Positions 35,160-44,115 of a DNA stretch of 64,000 nucleotides are shown here, in pieces. Under the pieces are notes generated by a model that saw nothing but the letters and a program-made list of their open reading frames with translations, did no database searches and was not told the origin of the DNA. The stretch's first letter is position 1; the number at the start of each line of letters is the position of its first letter. This DNA is from Roseivivax halodurans JCM 10272 (lineage in GTDB: Bacteria; Pseudomonadota; Alphaproteobacteria; Rhodobacterales; Rhodobacteraceae): the NCBI RefSeq assembly GCF_000521785.1, contig NZ_JALZ01000011.1, forward strand, positions 1 to 64,000, written 5' to 3'. The translations under genes and the position numbers were made by a program.

Positions 35160-35714
35160 TCAGACCGGCGGCCAGATCCGCCCCAGGACGCCGTCGCGCC
35201 GGACGACCGCGTGATGGATCGCCGCTCCAAGATGCAGCGCGATGAGGCCGATGGCGACGAAGCCGCCGATTTCGTGCAGCCGCGACGCGGCCTCGGCGAG
35301 CGGCTTCGACACCGGGACGAGCATCGGCGCGCCCATCGCGTCGAGCCATTCGATCGGAAAGTCGCCGGCGCGCACCCGGACATAGCCGAGGACCGGCATC
35401 GCAAGCAGGATGGCGTAGAGCGCGCCGTGGCTGAGCGCCGCAGCCCGCACCTGCCAGCCCGGCAGGTCCGCCGGCAAGGGCGGCGCCGGATGGCTCCACC
35501 GCCAGATCAGCCGCAGGACCACGAGCATGAACAGGATCACGCCGACATTCTTGTGAAAGAGGAAAAGCGTGTTCTGCAAGGGACGGGGCAGTCCCTCCTG
35601 CACCATGATGAGCCCCGCGGGGACCATCATCAGCACGATCACCGCCACGACCCAGTGAAAAAGGCGCGCCACGCGCCCGTAACCCTCGCGCATCCGCGCC
35701 GTCGTCGTCGCCAT
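35160..35714 (-). CDS. Cytochrome b561 family protein
   Basis: The 184-residue inner-membrane protein has four helices and the b561 (CybB-like) pattern: YGRVARLFHWVVAVIVL with the first heme His, LFLFHKNVGVILFMLVVLRLIWR with the second, and late His residues in LSHGALYAILL and LIALHLGAAIHHAVVRRDGVL. It would carry two b hemes and pass electrons, for example to superoxide or quinone. GGAGGGACCGG precedes the ATG at 35714. It is convergent with gcdH. Confidence 0.92.
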   Translation of the reverse strand: MATTTARMREGYGRVARLFHWVVAVIVLMMVPAGLIMVQEGLPRPLQNTLFLFHKNVGVILFMLVVLRLIWRWSHPAPPLPADLPGWQVRAAALSHGALYAILLAMPVLGYVRVRAGDFPIEWLDAMGAPMLVPVSKPLAEAASRLHEIGGFVAIGLIALHLGAAIHHAVVRRDGVLGRIWPPV

Positions 35715-35916
35715 CCGGTCCCTCCACCGAAATGCCCGGATCACACCCGGAGCCGTCCGGCGCGACCCTAACACATCGCGCTCGATGCGCAGAGGCATTG
35801 CGGCGCACGGACATGGGCATCTCGCCGCTCCGCTGCACCGCAAAGTGATAATACACAATCGGCGGACCGCATGTCTGGTGCCCGTGTTCCTGTCCTGCAA
35901 AAACGGGACCAAGATT

Positions 35917-36621
35917 ATGCTCAGCTGGATCACAGAATATCAGGCCTTCCTGACGCTTGGCGTGCAGGCGATCTCCGCGATCGTCTGGCTTGCCTATCTG
36001 CAGGTGTTCGTGACCAGTTTCCGCAGGCAGCGGAGGTCGAACATCTTCGTCAACCGCGTCGCCGGCAACCGCGACCGCGCGCATCTGCTCGTCGGGAACA
36101 TGGGCGCCGAGCCCATCTATGTCGCCGCGATCATCGCCGATCTCCATGGCGGCGATACCAGCCATTCGGCGATCGTCACCGACCGCGACGGCTCGGACGC
36201 CCATGGCGGTCCGGAGGGGGCGGCAAGCGCGAAGGAGGCGCCGAATCGGCTCAAGGTCAGCCGCCAGGGGCCGCTCGAAACCGCGCAATACCGCGACGCG
36301 GGCTCGTTCCGCGATCTGATCGAACGCGCTCTCGAAGACGAGGACACGCCGCTCGTGGCCGAGAACGTCACGTCGCTCACCGTCACCGTCGCTGCAGAAA
36401 GCTCCCACGATGCCTATCTCGTGGCGGGACAGCAGAGCTTCTGGGTGCGCCACGATCAGGGCCAGCGGGTCTACATCCCGCAATCGACCCGGACGCGCCA
36501 GATCCGCGGCTGGCGCGAACGCCGGCATCTGGCGAAACGCATGGAGGCCGCTCTCGAGGCAGAGGCGCGGAAATATCTCGGCACCGACGAAAACACCACC
36601 ATCCTGCCGACCGCGGCCTGA
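35917..36621 (+). CDS. Membrane-anchored protein of unknown function
   Basis: I do not recognise this 234-residue protein. One transmembrane segment (about 12-35) is followed by a basic stop-transfer (FRRQRRSN) and a soluble, strand-rich domain that is probably cytoplasmic: HLLVGNMGAEPIYVAAIIADL, SLTVTVAAESSHDAYLVAG and a basic C-terminal helix RGWRERRHLAKRMEAALEAE. ATG 35917 is chosen as the first one before the hydrophobic segment; upstream codons look non-coding. It is 31 bases upstream of otsB on the same strand and may be co-transcribed. Confidence 0.65.
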   Translation: MLSWITEYQAFLTLGVQAISAIVWLAYLQVFVTSFRRQRRSNIFVNRVAGNRDRAHLLVGNMGAEPIYVAAIIADLHGGDTSHSAIVTDRDGSDAHGGPEGAASAKEAPNRLKVSRQGPLETAQYRDAGSFRDLIERALEDEDTPLVAENVTSLTVTVAAESSHDAYLVAGQQSFWVRHDQGQRVYIPQSTRTRQIRGWRERRHLAKRMEAALEAEARKYLGTDENTTILPTAA

Positions 36622-36652
36622 GCGTCCGGCCGCATCTCAATGAACTTGGACA

Positions 36653-37399
36653 ATGACAGACAGACCGCCATTTCCCGATCCCACGACCCACGCCTTTTTC
36701 CTCGACTTCGACGGAACGCTCGCGCCGATCGTCGACCATCCGGAGAGCGTCCACATGCCGGGCGGCACTCGCGCCGCGCTCGAGGCGCTGCATGAGCGGT
36801 CGGGGGGAGCGCTCGCCATCGTCACGGGCCGCGCGCTTGCCGATCTCGTGCCGCATCTGCGCGGGATGGACCTGATCCTCTCGGGCTCGCACGGTCACGA
36901 GGTCTGGCATCCCGGCGATCCGCCGGTCCGGCGCGCCGAGGTCGCGCCCGTGCTGGCGCCGGTGGACGAACGTCTCACCAGCGTCGCGACGCGCCACAAC
37001 CTGACGCTCGAGCGCAAGCCCGGCGCCATAACCGTTCATTACCGCGGCATGCCGCATCTCGAGGAGATCGTCCGCGAGGCCGTCGACCGGGAGGCCGATG
37101 GCGACGGGACCCTGAAGGCCCTGCACGGCAACATGGTGAGCGAGGTGGTTCTGGCCGCGGCGGGGAAGGGGGCTGCGATCCGCAGCTTCCTCGAGGCCGA
37201 ACCCTTCGCCGGCCGGCGCCCCGTGATGATCGGCGACGATGTGACCGACGAGGACGGGTTCGAGGCGGCGGAGGCGATCGGCGGCTTCGGCATCAAGATC
37301 GGCGGCGCCGAGACCCGGGCCCGCTACCGTCTCGCCTCGGTCGACGCGCTGGCGGACTGGCTGTCGGAGCTGTCCCGGCCCGGAGCCGGAACAACCTGA
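36653..37399 (+). CDS. otsB: Trehalose-phosphatase
   Basis: The 248-residue HAD-family enzyme removes phosphate from trehalose 6-phosphate. The nucleophile and acid are Asp18 and Asp20 in FLDFDGTLAPI; IVTGR is motif II and GDDVTDEDGFE holds the metal-binding aspartates near 195. LSGSHGHEVW is OtsB-typical. It ends 4 bases before the convergent Crp/Fnr gene. OtsA is 1 kb downstream on the same strand, separated by that regulator. Confidence 0.95.
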   Translation: MTDRPPFPDPTTHAFFLDFDGTLAPIVDHPESVHMPGGTRAALEALHERSGGALAIVTGRALADLVPHLRGMDLILSGSHGHEVWHPGDPPVRRAEVAPVLAPVDERLTSVATRHNLTLERKPGAITVHYRGMPHLEEIVREAVDREADGDGTLKALHGNMVSEVVLAAAGKGAAIRSFLEAEPFAGRRPVMIGDDVTDEDGFEAAEAIGGFGIKIGGAETRARYRLASVDALADWLSELSRPGAGTT

Positions 37400-37403
37400 C
37401 CTC

Positions 37404-38135
37404 TCAGCGCCGGGCCCTTGCGATCTCGAGGTAGCCCGGATCGAATTTCCCGTGCTCCTTCAGGCCCTGCAGGTCGTGCACGTTCACCCGTCCGCGGGTC
37501 CAGTCGATCAGCCCGCGCGCCCGCAGTTCCTGCACCGCCCGGTTGGCATGGGCCCGCGACAGGCCGAACAGCCGCTCGAGGTCCTTTTGCTCGAGCGGCA
37601 TGTGGAAGCCGCCGTCCTGCACGAAACCGATCGTGTCGTATCGCGTGTAGAGCTCGCAGAGAAAATGCGCGATGCGCTCGGTCGCGCGCAGCGTCGCCCC
37701 GGCGGCGAGCCAGGCCCGGTGGATCTTCGCGTCGATGAGCGTGAGCATCCACAGAAGCCGCGTCAGATGCGGGAAATCCTCTGTGATCTGGCGCAGTTGC
37801 GTCATGTCGACGAGCTGAACCTTGCAGTCGCCCTGCGCCACGACGGAATGATCGAGACATTCCAGCACGAGCGCATGCAGATCGACGAAATCGCCGGGAA
37901 TGTGCACGGCGGACACCACGCCCTGCTCGGTATGGGTCGGCTGAACCCGGAGCGCCATGCCCGCCACCACGAGACAGCTCTGGTCCGGGGTCGGGCCCGC
38001 CGGGATGATCGTCTCGTTATGACCGAATCTCAGGGTGCGCACTGACAGAGCCGACAGGGCGGCCTGTTCTTCTGCATCGAGTTGGTCGCGCCTCCCGAGA
38101 ACAAGGGAAAGAAGTTCGGAAGTCTGGGTATTCAT
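37404..38135 (-). CDS. Crp/Fnr family transcriptional regulator
   Basis: The 243-residue regulator has a cyclic-nucleotide-binding-type jelly roll (about 30-150, with VSAVHIPGDFVDLHAL) and a C-terminal helix-turn-helix (LERLFGLSRAHANRAVQEL, then ARGLIDWTRGRVNV). It lacks the N-terminal cysteine set of oxygen-sensing Fnr, so it does not bind a typical Fe-S cluster; the ligand is unknown. It lies between otsB (convergent) and otsA (divergent) and could control trehalose synthesis, by position only. Ribosome binding site is weak. Confidence 0.9.
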   Translation of the reverse strand: MNTQTSELLSLVLGRRDQLDAEEQAALSALSVRTLRFGHNETIIPAGPTPDQSCLVVAGMALRVQPTHTEQGVVSAVHIPGDFVDLHALVLECLDHSVVAQGDCKVQLVDMTQLRQITEDFPHLTRLLWMLTLIDAKIHRAWLAAGATLRATERIAHFLCELYTRYDTIGFVQDGGFHMPLEQKDLERLFGLSRAHANRAVQELRARGLIDWTRGRVNVHDLQGLKEHGKFDPGYLEIARARR

Positions 38136-38366
38136 GTGTCTCGCTGCCAAAGTATGGGGCCGGTCGGGCAGGGCCCGAGCACGGTGTGCTACACACCGAT
38201 TTGAAACGCATTGGCAAGCACGACGGTTCCCGGATTGCCGTACAGCAACCGCGAACATGTGGCCGGAACTCACCAATTCAATGGAGTGTTTTTTCCGCAG
38301 ATGGCAAGCCCGTGGATCGCCTTCCGAACCGCTTGCCATTGCCAGCTGACACGAAAGGCCAAACCG

Positions 38367-39785
38367 ATGACCGGAAAACTCGTCGTCGTCTCGAACCGCA
38401 TCCCGACCGGCGCCACGCCGTCGGGCGGGCTCGTGGTGGCGGTGCACGATGCGCTGACGCGCAGCGGCGGTCTTTGGGTCGGCGCCCATCCCGACGAGGG
38501 CACGCCGGATCAGGACGGTCTGACCGAGATCGCGTCCGGTGACTACACCCGGCTCGCCTTCCACCTGACACCCGAGGAATACGACAGCTATTACCTCGGC
38601 TTCGCCAATTCCGTGCTCTGGCCGCTCTGCCACGGCCGGGTGGACCTGGTCGATATCGAGCGCGGCTTCGAGGAGACCTATCTTGCGGTCAACGCCCGTG
38701 TCGCCCGGCTCCTCGCGGACCAGATCGGCGAAGGCGACATAGTCTGGGTGCACGATTACCATTTCCTGCCGCTCGCCTCGGAATTGCGCAAGCTCGGCAT
38801 CACCGCCCGCATCGGGTTCTTCCTGCACATCCCGTTCCCGCCGCTCGGCGCGCTCTCGACGCTGCCGTCGCCGGACGATTTCGCGGAATGGCTCTCGGCC
38901 TACGATCTCGTGGGCCTGCAGACGCGCCGCGACACCGCATCCTGCCTCGAGATGTTCCGCGCCGATCCGCGTGCGGAGTTCATGACCGACGGCAGCGTGA
39001 AATTCCGCGACCGCTCGGTATCCGTGCGCTCGTTCCCGATCGGCATCGACGCGGAAAGCTTCGCCGAAGCGGCCGCCGTCGAGGGACCAGACGCGGAGCT
39101 CGGCATCGACATGCACGAGGATCTCGTCATCGGCGTCGACCGGCTCGACTATTCCAAGGGGCTGCCGAACCGCTTCCGTGCCTTCGGCAAGTTTCTCGAC
39201 AGCCGGGCAGGGACCGGACGCCGGGCGAGCCTCCTTCAGATCGCGCCGCCGACCCGAGAACGCGTCGCGGCCTACCGCGCGATCCGGACCGAGCTCGAGG
39301 AGATCGCCGGGCGGCTCAACGGCGAGCACGCCGAGCTCGACTGGACGCCGATCCGCTACATCCACCGCGGCGTCGAGCGCGATACGCTGGCGCGCCTGCA
39401 TCGCCGGGCCCGTGCCTGCCTGGTCACCTCGCTCGCCGACGGCATGAACCTCGTCGCCAAGGAATACGTCGCGGCGCAGGATCCCGAAGATCCGGGCGTC
39501 CTCATCCTGTCGCGCTTCGCGGGCGCCGCCGAGGACATGACCGAGGCGCTGCTCGTCAATCCCTACGACATTGACGAAACCTCAGAAGCCATTGAAACCG
39601 CAATAACAATGCCGCTGGAGGAGCGGCGCCGGAGACATGCGCACAGCCTCGGCGTCGTCCACGCGACCAACGTCACAGACTGGGCGCAAAGCTTCGTGTC
39701 CTGCCTGAAGACCTGCACGCCGACGCTCGACTACCGCCGTGCGCAGACGGGCCGCACGCTTCAGCACGACGGCGAGACCGCTTGA
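38367..39785 (+). CDS. otsA: Alpha,alpha-trehalose-phosphate synthase
   Basis: The 472-residue GT20 enzyme joins UDP-glucose and glucose 6-phosphate to trehalose 6-phosphate. It begins MTGKLVVVSNRIPTG and has HDYHFLPLASELR, FFLHIPFPPLGAL, the donor site DRLDYSKGLPNR and SLADGMNLVAKEYVAAQ. The product is the substrate of OtsB nearby. AAAGG precedes ATG 38367; upstream in-frame codons are not conserved. It is divergent from the Crp/Fnr gene, with a 231-base shared promoter region in which I see no clear operator, and is followed by the PIG-L gene. Confidence 0.96.
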   Translation: MTGKLVVVSNRIPTGATPSGGLVVAVHDALTRSGGLWVGAHPDEGTPDQDGLTEIASGDYTRLAFHLTPEEYDSYYLGFANSVLWPLCHGRVDLVDIERGFEETYLAVNARVARLLADQIGEGDIVWVHDYHFLPLASELRKLGITARIGFFLHIPFPPLGALSTLPSPDDFAEWLSAYDLVGLQTRRDTASCLEMFRADPRAEFMTDGSVKFRDRSVSVRSFPIGIDAESFAEAAAVEGPDAELGIDMHEDLVIGVDRLDYSKGLPNRFRAFGKFLDSRAGTGRRASLLQIAPPTRERVAAYRAIRTELEEIAGRLNGEHAELDWTPIRYIHRGVERDTLARLHRRARACLVTSLADGMNLVAKEYVAAQDPEDPGVLILSRFAGAAEDMTEALLVNPYDIDETSEAIETAITMPLEERRRRHAHSLGVVHATNVTDWAQSFVSCLKTCTPTLDYRRAQTGRTLQHDGETA

Positions 39786-39824
39786 ACGGTACGCCGCAAG
39801 TCATTGACCGGAGGAGGAAAACCC

Positions 39825-40562
39825 ATGGCCGATAAGGTCATTTCCAAACCAGAGACGCCGCTCTGCATCGCGCAGCTTCTCGAAGAGCCGATCGTCGTCC
39901 TGACGCCGCATCCCGACGACAACGCCTTCGGCTGCGGGGCGCTCCTGACGCATGCCTTCGCCAACAAGGGCGCGCACATCATCTGCATGGGCGAAGGCCC
40001 GCATGCGGGCGCTTTTGGCGGACCCTGTGCACGGCGCGGCGAGATCGAACTGGCCGTCGCGTATCTCGGGGGACAACCCGGCGACATCACGGCGCTGCGT
40101 CGTCCGGCCGGCTGGGCCGAGCAACCCGACACGTTCCGAATGCTCGCGCGCCATGTCGGCACCATCGCGCAGGCCATGGGTGCGCGGCGCATCTTCTCGA
40201 CTGCCGACACCAGCGAGAATGCCGAACACCGCGCCACCGCCGAGGTCGCCGCCATGGCCGCCGAGATGTTCGATCTCAGCCTCTGCCATTATCAGGTCTG
40301 GGCGGAATGGACCGAAGCGGCGCTCGAAGGCGCATCGCCAGGCGGCACGCTGCACCGGCTGCCCGTCGGAGACGCCGTGGCCGCCAAGTCCCGAGCGCTC
40401 GGCGCGTTCCGCAGCCGGTTCGGACAGGATCTGCCATCGGGTCCGAGCGGCATCACATTGCCGGCCGACTACACCGCGAGGTTCCTCGGCGCCGACGAGC
40501 TCTTCTACGAGGCCGCGCGCGCAAGCCGTCCGGGCAAGGTTTCCGACGACCGGAAAGCGTGA
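39825..40562 (+). CDS. PIG-L family deacetylase
   Basis: The 245-residue protein has the LmbE/PIG-L metal motif TPHPDDNAFGCG (His29, Asp32) and a later third ligand in NAEHRATAEVAA. Such zinc enzymes remove N-acetyl groups from sugars or glycolipids (MshB, BshB, PIG-L). It is cytosolic. GGAGGAGG at 39811 is a very strong ribosome binding site 39 bases after otsA, so the two genes are probably one operon, suggesting a carbohydrate substrate; which one is unknown. Confidence 0.88.
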   Translation: MADKVISKPETPLCIAQLLEEPIVVLTPHPDDNAFGCGALLTHAFANKGAHIICMGEGPHAGAFGGPCARRGEIELAVAYLGGQPGDITALRRPAGWAEQPDTFRMLARHVGTIAQAMGARRIFSTADTSENAEHRATAEVAAMAAEMFDLSLCHYQVWAEWTEAALEGASPGGTLHRLPVGDAVAAKSRALGAFRSRFGQDLPSGPSGITLPADYTARFLGADELFYEAARASRPGKVSDDRKA

Positions 40563-40712
40563 CATTCCAGTGCCAGGCCGGTGATGCACAGCACCACCGG
40601 CTTAACCTTATATTTTCCATAATACTGATTATCGGACTGCTGCTATAGAACGCAGCTCCGATCCCCACCGGTCTGTGCGTGACCGAAAGTCGCTCGAAGA
40701 TACTCCGTGGCG

Positions 40713-41756
40713 TCAAAGCACACCCAGAACCTCGCTTGCGATCCGGGCGGTCTCGGTCCAGTCCGGCCGCTGCGCCCCGGCAGCCGCGGCCTCTTCGGCA
40801 CATCCTGCCCGCAGGCCTTCATCCTCCAGCATCTTGCGCAACGCCCCGGCGAACGCGTCCGGATCGTCCACTGGTACCAGAATCCCGGATCCCTGCGGTA
40901 CGGTGTCCGGAACCGCCCCGGTCGCGCAGCTCACGATGGGAAGACCGTGCACCAGCGCCTCGTCGAAGACGATGCCGTAGCCCTCGTAGCGCGTCGCAAG
41001 TGCAAAGAGCGCCGCCTGCCGATAGAGCGCGCCGATCTCCTCCTGCGGCACGCGCCCCGCGAAACGCACCCGGTCCCCGAGCTTCAGCTCTCCAAGAAGC
41101 GCCTCAAGTTCAACGGCATATGCGTCGTCGTGCACCTTGCCCACGACGATCGCCTGCCAGTCGAGATCGCGCAGTTTACCCAGTGCGCGCAGCAGCACGT
41201 CGTGACCCTTGCGCGGATGCTGGATGCCGACCGACAGGATCAGCGGCGGCGTGACCCTCTCCGGCGGCCCCTGCGGACGCGCTACGCCCGGCCGCGCGAT
41301 GGTGATGCGCGACGGATCCGCGCCGTAGCTCTGAACCAGGATCTCCCGCGTGTGCGGGCTCGGCACCAGAACATGAGAGGTGAGCGCCAAGTTGTCGCGC
41401 TCGCAACGGAAAAGGCGATCAGCCTCCTCCGCGCCAAGGCCGCTTTCGAGCGCCAGAGGATGGTGGATCATCGCCACGATCGGCGCCCGGCACCGGGCGA
41501 GACCGCCCGTATCGATGCTCCCGAAGACCAGCCCGTCGACGATCACCGGCCGGTCCGGCGCAACCTCCTCAAGCTGCGCGATTGCATCCGCCATATGCTC
41601 CGGCGTCGGATCGGGAAAGGAGCTTCCGAGTTCCAGATGCGCCACGTCGTGACCGATCGCCCTCAGCCCCTCGAGCAACTTTCGCTCGTAGATGTAACCC
41701 CCCGTGAGCGTTGTGATATCTCCGGGGATCGCGAAGGCGGCGGCGCGGTGACTCAT
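40713..41756 (-). CDS. Glycosyltransferase family 4 protein
   Basis: The 347-residue GT-B enzyme begins FAIPGDITTLTGGYIYERKLL and has the family C-terminal donor site: LILSVGIQHPRKGHDVLLRAL, then ATRYEGYGIVFDEALVHGLP with the two catalytic glutamates, and PVDDPDAFAGALRKML. It moves a sugar from an NDP-sugar to an unknown acceptor. Its ATG overlaps the stop of the ABC permease gene (ATGA), so it is translated with an import system, an unusual pairing. The 150-base convergent gap to the PIG-L gene is AT-rich and holds nothing supported. Confidence 0.9.
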   Translation of the reverse strand: MSHRAAAFAIPGDITTLTGGYIYERKLLEGLRAIGHDVAHLELGSSFPDPTPEHMADAIAQLEEVAPDRPVIVDGLVFGSIDTGGLARCRAPIVAMIHHPLALESGLGAEEADRLFRCERDNLALTSHVLVPSPHTREILVQSYGADPSRITIARPGVARPQGPPERVTPPLILSVGIQHPRKGHDVLLRALGKLRDLDWQAIVVGKVHDDAYAVELEALLGELKLGDRVRFAGRVPQEEIGALYRQAALFALATRYEGYGIVFDEALVHGLPIVSCATGAVPDTVPQGSGILVPVDDPDAFAGALRKMLEDEGLRAGCAEEAAAAGAQRPDWTETARIASEVLGVL

Positions 41757-43324
41757 CGTCTGACCTGTTCTGCGGCATAGCGGGAGAGGACGAGTGCCTC
41801 GGCCCGTGACACGAGCCCGTACCCTGCCGCCGACAGAAGCGCCACCACCGCGACCGAGGCCCACAGCATGTCGTAATCGGAGAGCGACGCCGACAGCGCC
41901 ATGAGGCTGCCGATGCCCTGCCCGGTCGCCAGCCACTCGACCACCGTCACCGCCAGCACCGAGGCCGGGACCGCCATGCGCGCCGCGGCGAAGAACGCCG
42001 GCAGCATCGCCGGCAGCCGCACATGGACAAGCCGCGCGACAGGACCCGCGGCGTAGCTGTCGAAGACGTCGAGGATCTGGCCCGGGGCCTGCCGCAACCC
42101 GTGCAGGCAGGCGACGAAGGTCGGAAAGAACACCATGAGCGCCACGAGCGTGATCGTTCCCGCCTCGCCGCGCCCGAGAAGCAGAACGCCGAGCGGCGCG
42201 CTGGTGACGATGGGCACCGACCGCAGCGCCACCGCCAGCGGCATCGCCACCGTCGAGGCGACCGGCACGAGGACGATCAGCGTCGCAAGCGCCGCCCCGA
42301 GCGCAAGACCCGCGAGGTATCCCGGCACCACGGCGATGGCCGTCTCCCGCAGCGCCGCCAGCAGCGTCGCGCGCGTCTGCGCGGCATCGGGCGCCAGCAT
42401 CAGCGCCTCGAAGACGTCGCCTGGGCGTTTGGCGAAGAAGGCGTTGAGGCCGAAGCCTTCGAGGAGGCCCCACCAGAGGACGAGGGCCAGGATTGTCAGC
42501 CCGAGCGGCGCCAGCGCCCCGAGCCGCCGCCCCACCGGAGCGCCGGGCGGAGACAGGATCACCGGCGGCGGCGCGACCGACACCGCCCGCGCCAGCGCCC
42601 CGATCGCGGCATAGGCCGCGACCGAGATGGCGGCGGCGAGGCTCGCGAGCGCCCAGGCCCCCGGCACGTCGAGCGCCCGCATCGCACGGATGGTCAACAC
42701 GCCCATACCGCGTTCGGCGCCGGTGAATTCGCCGACCATCGCGCCGAGGAACGCGGCCGGGGCGGCGATCTGCAGGCCCGCGAAAAGATACGGCAGCGCC
42801 GTCATCGCCCGGACGTGCCAGAGCTCGGCCGCCCTGCCCCGACCATAGCTCTGAACCAGCTCGAACCAAGTGGCCGGCGCCGCGCGTAGGCCCACCAGCA
42901 GGGGCACGTAGGTCGTGTAATAGACCGCCAGCGCCGCCAGAGTGATCTGCGGCCCGTCGCCCGGCCCGTAGAGCACCCGCAGGATCGGCCCCGTCGCCAC
43001 GAGCGGCAGGCAGAAGACCAGGAGCGCCAGGGCCGACACCACGCGCTCGCTCCGCGGCATGACGATGGCGGTGACCGCAAGCGTCACCGCCGCAAGGTTG
43101 CCCCAGAAGAACCCCTGCGCGGCGCTCCAGAGGGTCTCCCTCAGGGCCCGGACCATGAGCCCGGAATTCTGGGCAAGGTAACGCGCAACCTCGACCGGTC
43201 CGGCGAGGATATAAGCGCCGCTCAGCGCCCGGGCGGAGAGCTCCCAGAGCGCGACGATCAGCAAAAGCCCGAGCGCCGCGCGGAGTACCGGGTCGGAGCG
43301 CCGCATCGCGGCCGCCACAATCAT
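41753..43324 (-). CDS. ABC transporter permease with two fused permease domains
   Basis: The 523-residue inner-membrane protein contains two copies of the BPD_transp_1 fold (about 55-255 and 310-515), each with an EAA-type loop; NitT/TauT permeases are normally single-domain proteins of about 260 residues that dimerise. Residues 265-300 form a Pro-rich linker and an extra helix. One polypeptide would therefore supply the full channel. It overlaps the ATPase gene upstream and the glycosyltransferase gene downstream by four bases each. Confidence 0.9.
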   Translation of the reverse strand: MIVAAAMRRSDPVLRAALGLLLIVALWELSARALSGAYILAGPVEVARYLAQNSGLMVRALRETLWSAAQGFFWGNLAAVTLAVTAIVMPRSERVVSALALLVFCLPLVATGPILRVLYGPGDGPQITLAALAVYYTTYVPLLVGLRAAPATWFELVQSYGRGRAAELWHVRAMTALPYLFAGLQIAAPAAFLGAMVGEFTGAERGMGVLTIRAMRALDVPGAWALASLAAAISVAAYAAIGALARAVSVAPPPVILSPPGAPVGRRLGALAPLGLTILALVLWWGLLEGFGLNAFFAKRPGDVFEALMLAPDAAQTRATLLAALRETAIAVVPGYLAGLALGAALATLIVLVPVASTVAMPLAVALRSVPIVTSAPLGVLLLGRGEAGTITLVALMVFFPTFVACLHGLRQAPGQILDVFDSYAAGPVARLVHVRLPAMLPAFFAAARMAVPASVLAVTVVEWLATGQGIGSLMALSASLSDYDMLWASVAVVALLSAAGYGLVSRAEALVLSRYAAEQVRR

Positions 43325-44115
43325 TGCGCCGCAAGACGCGGCGCTGCCGCCGCCATGCCGCGCGCCAGCGCCTCGGACACTTCTCCGGTCAGGTCGAGGA
43401 ACGGTTTAGACGAGCTGAGCGAGGCCCGGCGCGGCCGCTCCAACGCCACCGGGATATCCGCCACGACCGCCGCGGGCCGCGGCGAGAAGACCAGCACCCG
43501 GTCCGAGAGCATCACCGCCTCGCTCACCGAATGGGTCACCAGCAGCGTGGTCGTCTCCCGCGCCTCCCAGAGCGGCGGCAGGTCCTCGGCCAGCTGCTGG
43601 CGCGTGAGCTCATCCACCGCGCCGAAGGGCTCGTCGAGCAGCAGCACCGCAGGCTCCGTGACCATCGCCCGGGCGATCGCCGCCCGCTGCCGCATGCCCC
43701 CCGACAGCGCCCCCGGCCGCGTGCCCGCAAAGCCGTCGAGCCCCACGAGATCGATCAGCCGGGCGATACGCGCCTCGTCCTTGCGCTGCCGCGCCAGTTT
43801 CAGCGCGAGCGTCACGTTCCCGCGCACCGTCCGCCACGGCAGCAGCGACGGGTCCTGGAACGCCATGGAGAGCTGACCGCGGCGCAGCGTGTCGCCCGGC
43901 GGCGCCCCGCCGATCGTCACCGACCCGGCGCTCGGCGCCTCGAGCCCTGCCACCAGCCGCAGGAGCGTCGACTTCCCGCAGCCCGAGGGTCCGACCAGCG
44001 CCGTGGTCTGCCCCGCGGCGAAGGTCAGCTCGCACGGCGCCACGACCTCGGTCGCGCCGAAGCATTTCGAGAGGCCGCGGCACACGATCTCGGGTGGTGA
44101 TGCGTCAGGCGCCAT
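43321..44115 (-). CDS. ABC transporter ATP-binding protein (NitT/TauT type)
   Basis: The 264-residue ATPase has Walker [22 protein letters not shown]-loop AFQDPSLLPW, signature LSGGMRQRAAIARA and Walker B VLLLDEPFGAVDE followed by the H-loop VTHSVSEAV. The DPSLLPW sequence is typical of nitrate/taurine/thiamine-precursor importers. It energises the fused permease. It overlaps the binding-protein gene by 11 bases and the permease gene by four. Confidence 0.94.
   Translation of the reverse strand: MAPDASPPEIVCRGLSKCFGATEVVAPCELTFAAGQTTALVGPSGCGKSTLLRLVAGLEAPSAGSVTIGGAPPGDTLRRGQLSMAFQDPSLLPWRTVRGNVTLALKLARQRKDEARIARLIDLVGLDGFAGTRPGALSGGMRQRAAIARAMVTEPAVLLLDEPFGAVDELTRQQLAEDLPPLWEARETTTLLVTHSVSEAVMLSDRVLVFSPRPAAVVADIPVALERPRRASLSSSKPFLDLTGEVSEALARGMAAAAPRLAAQ

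Noticed and set aside
40563-40712. A short hydrophobic peptide frame in the AT-rich gap after the PIG-L gene
   Set aside because: The hydrophobic frame has no start codon of its own and no ribosome binding site; it is read-through of a wrong frame of the upstream gene.
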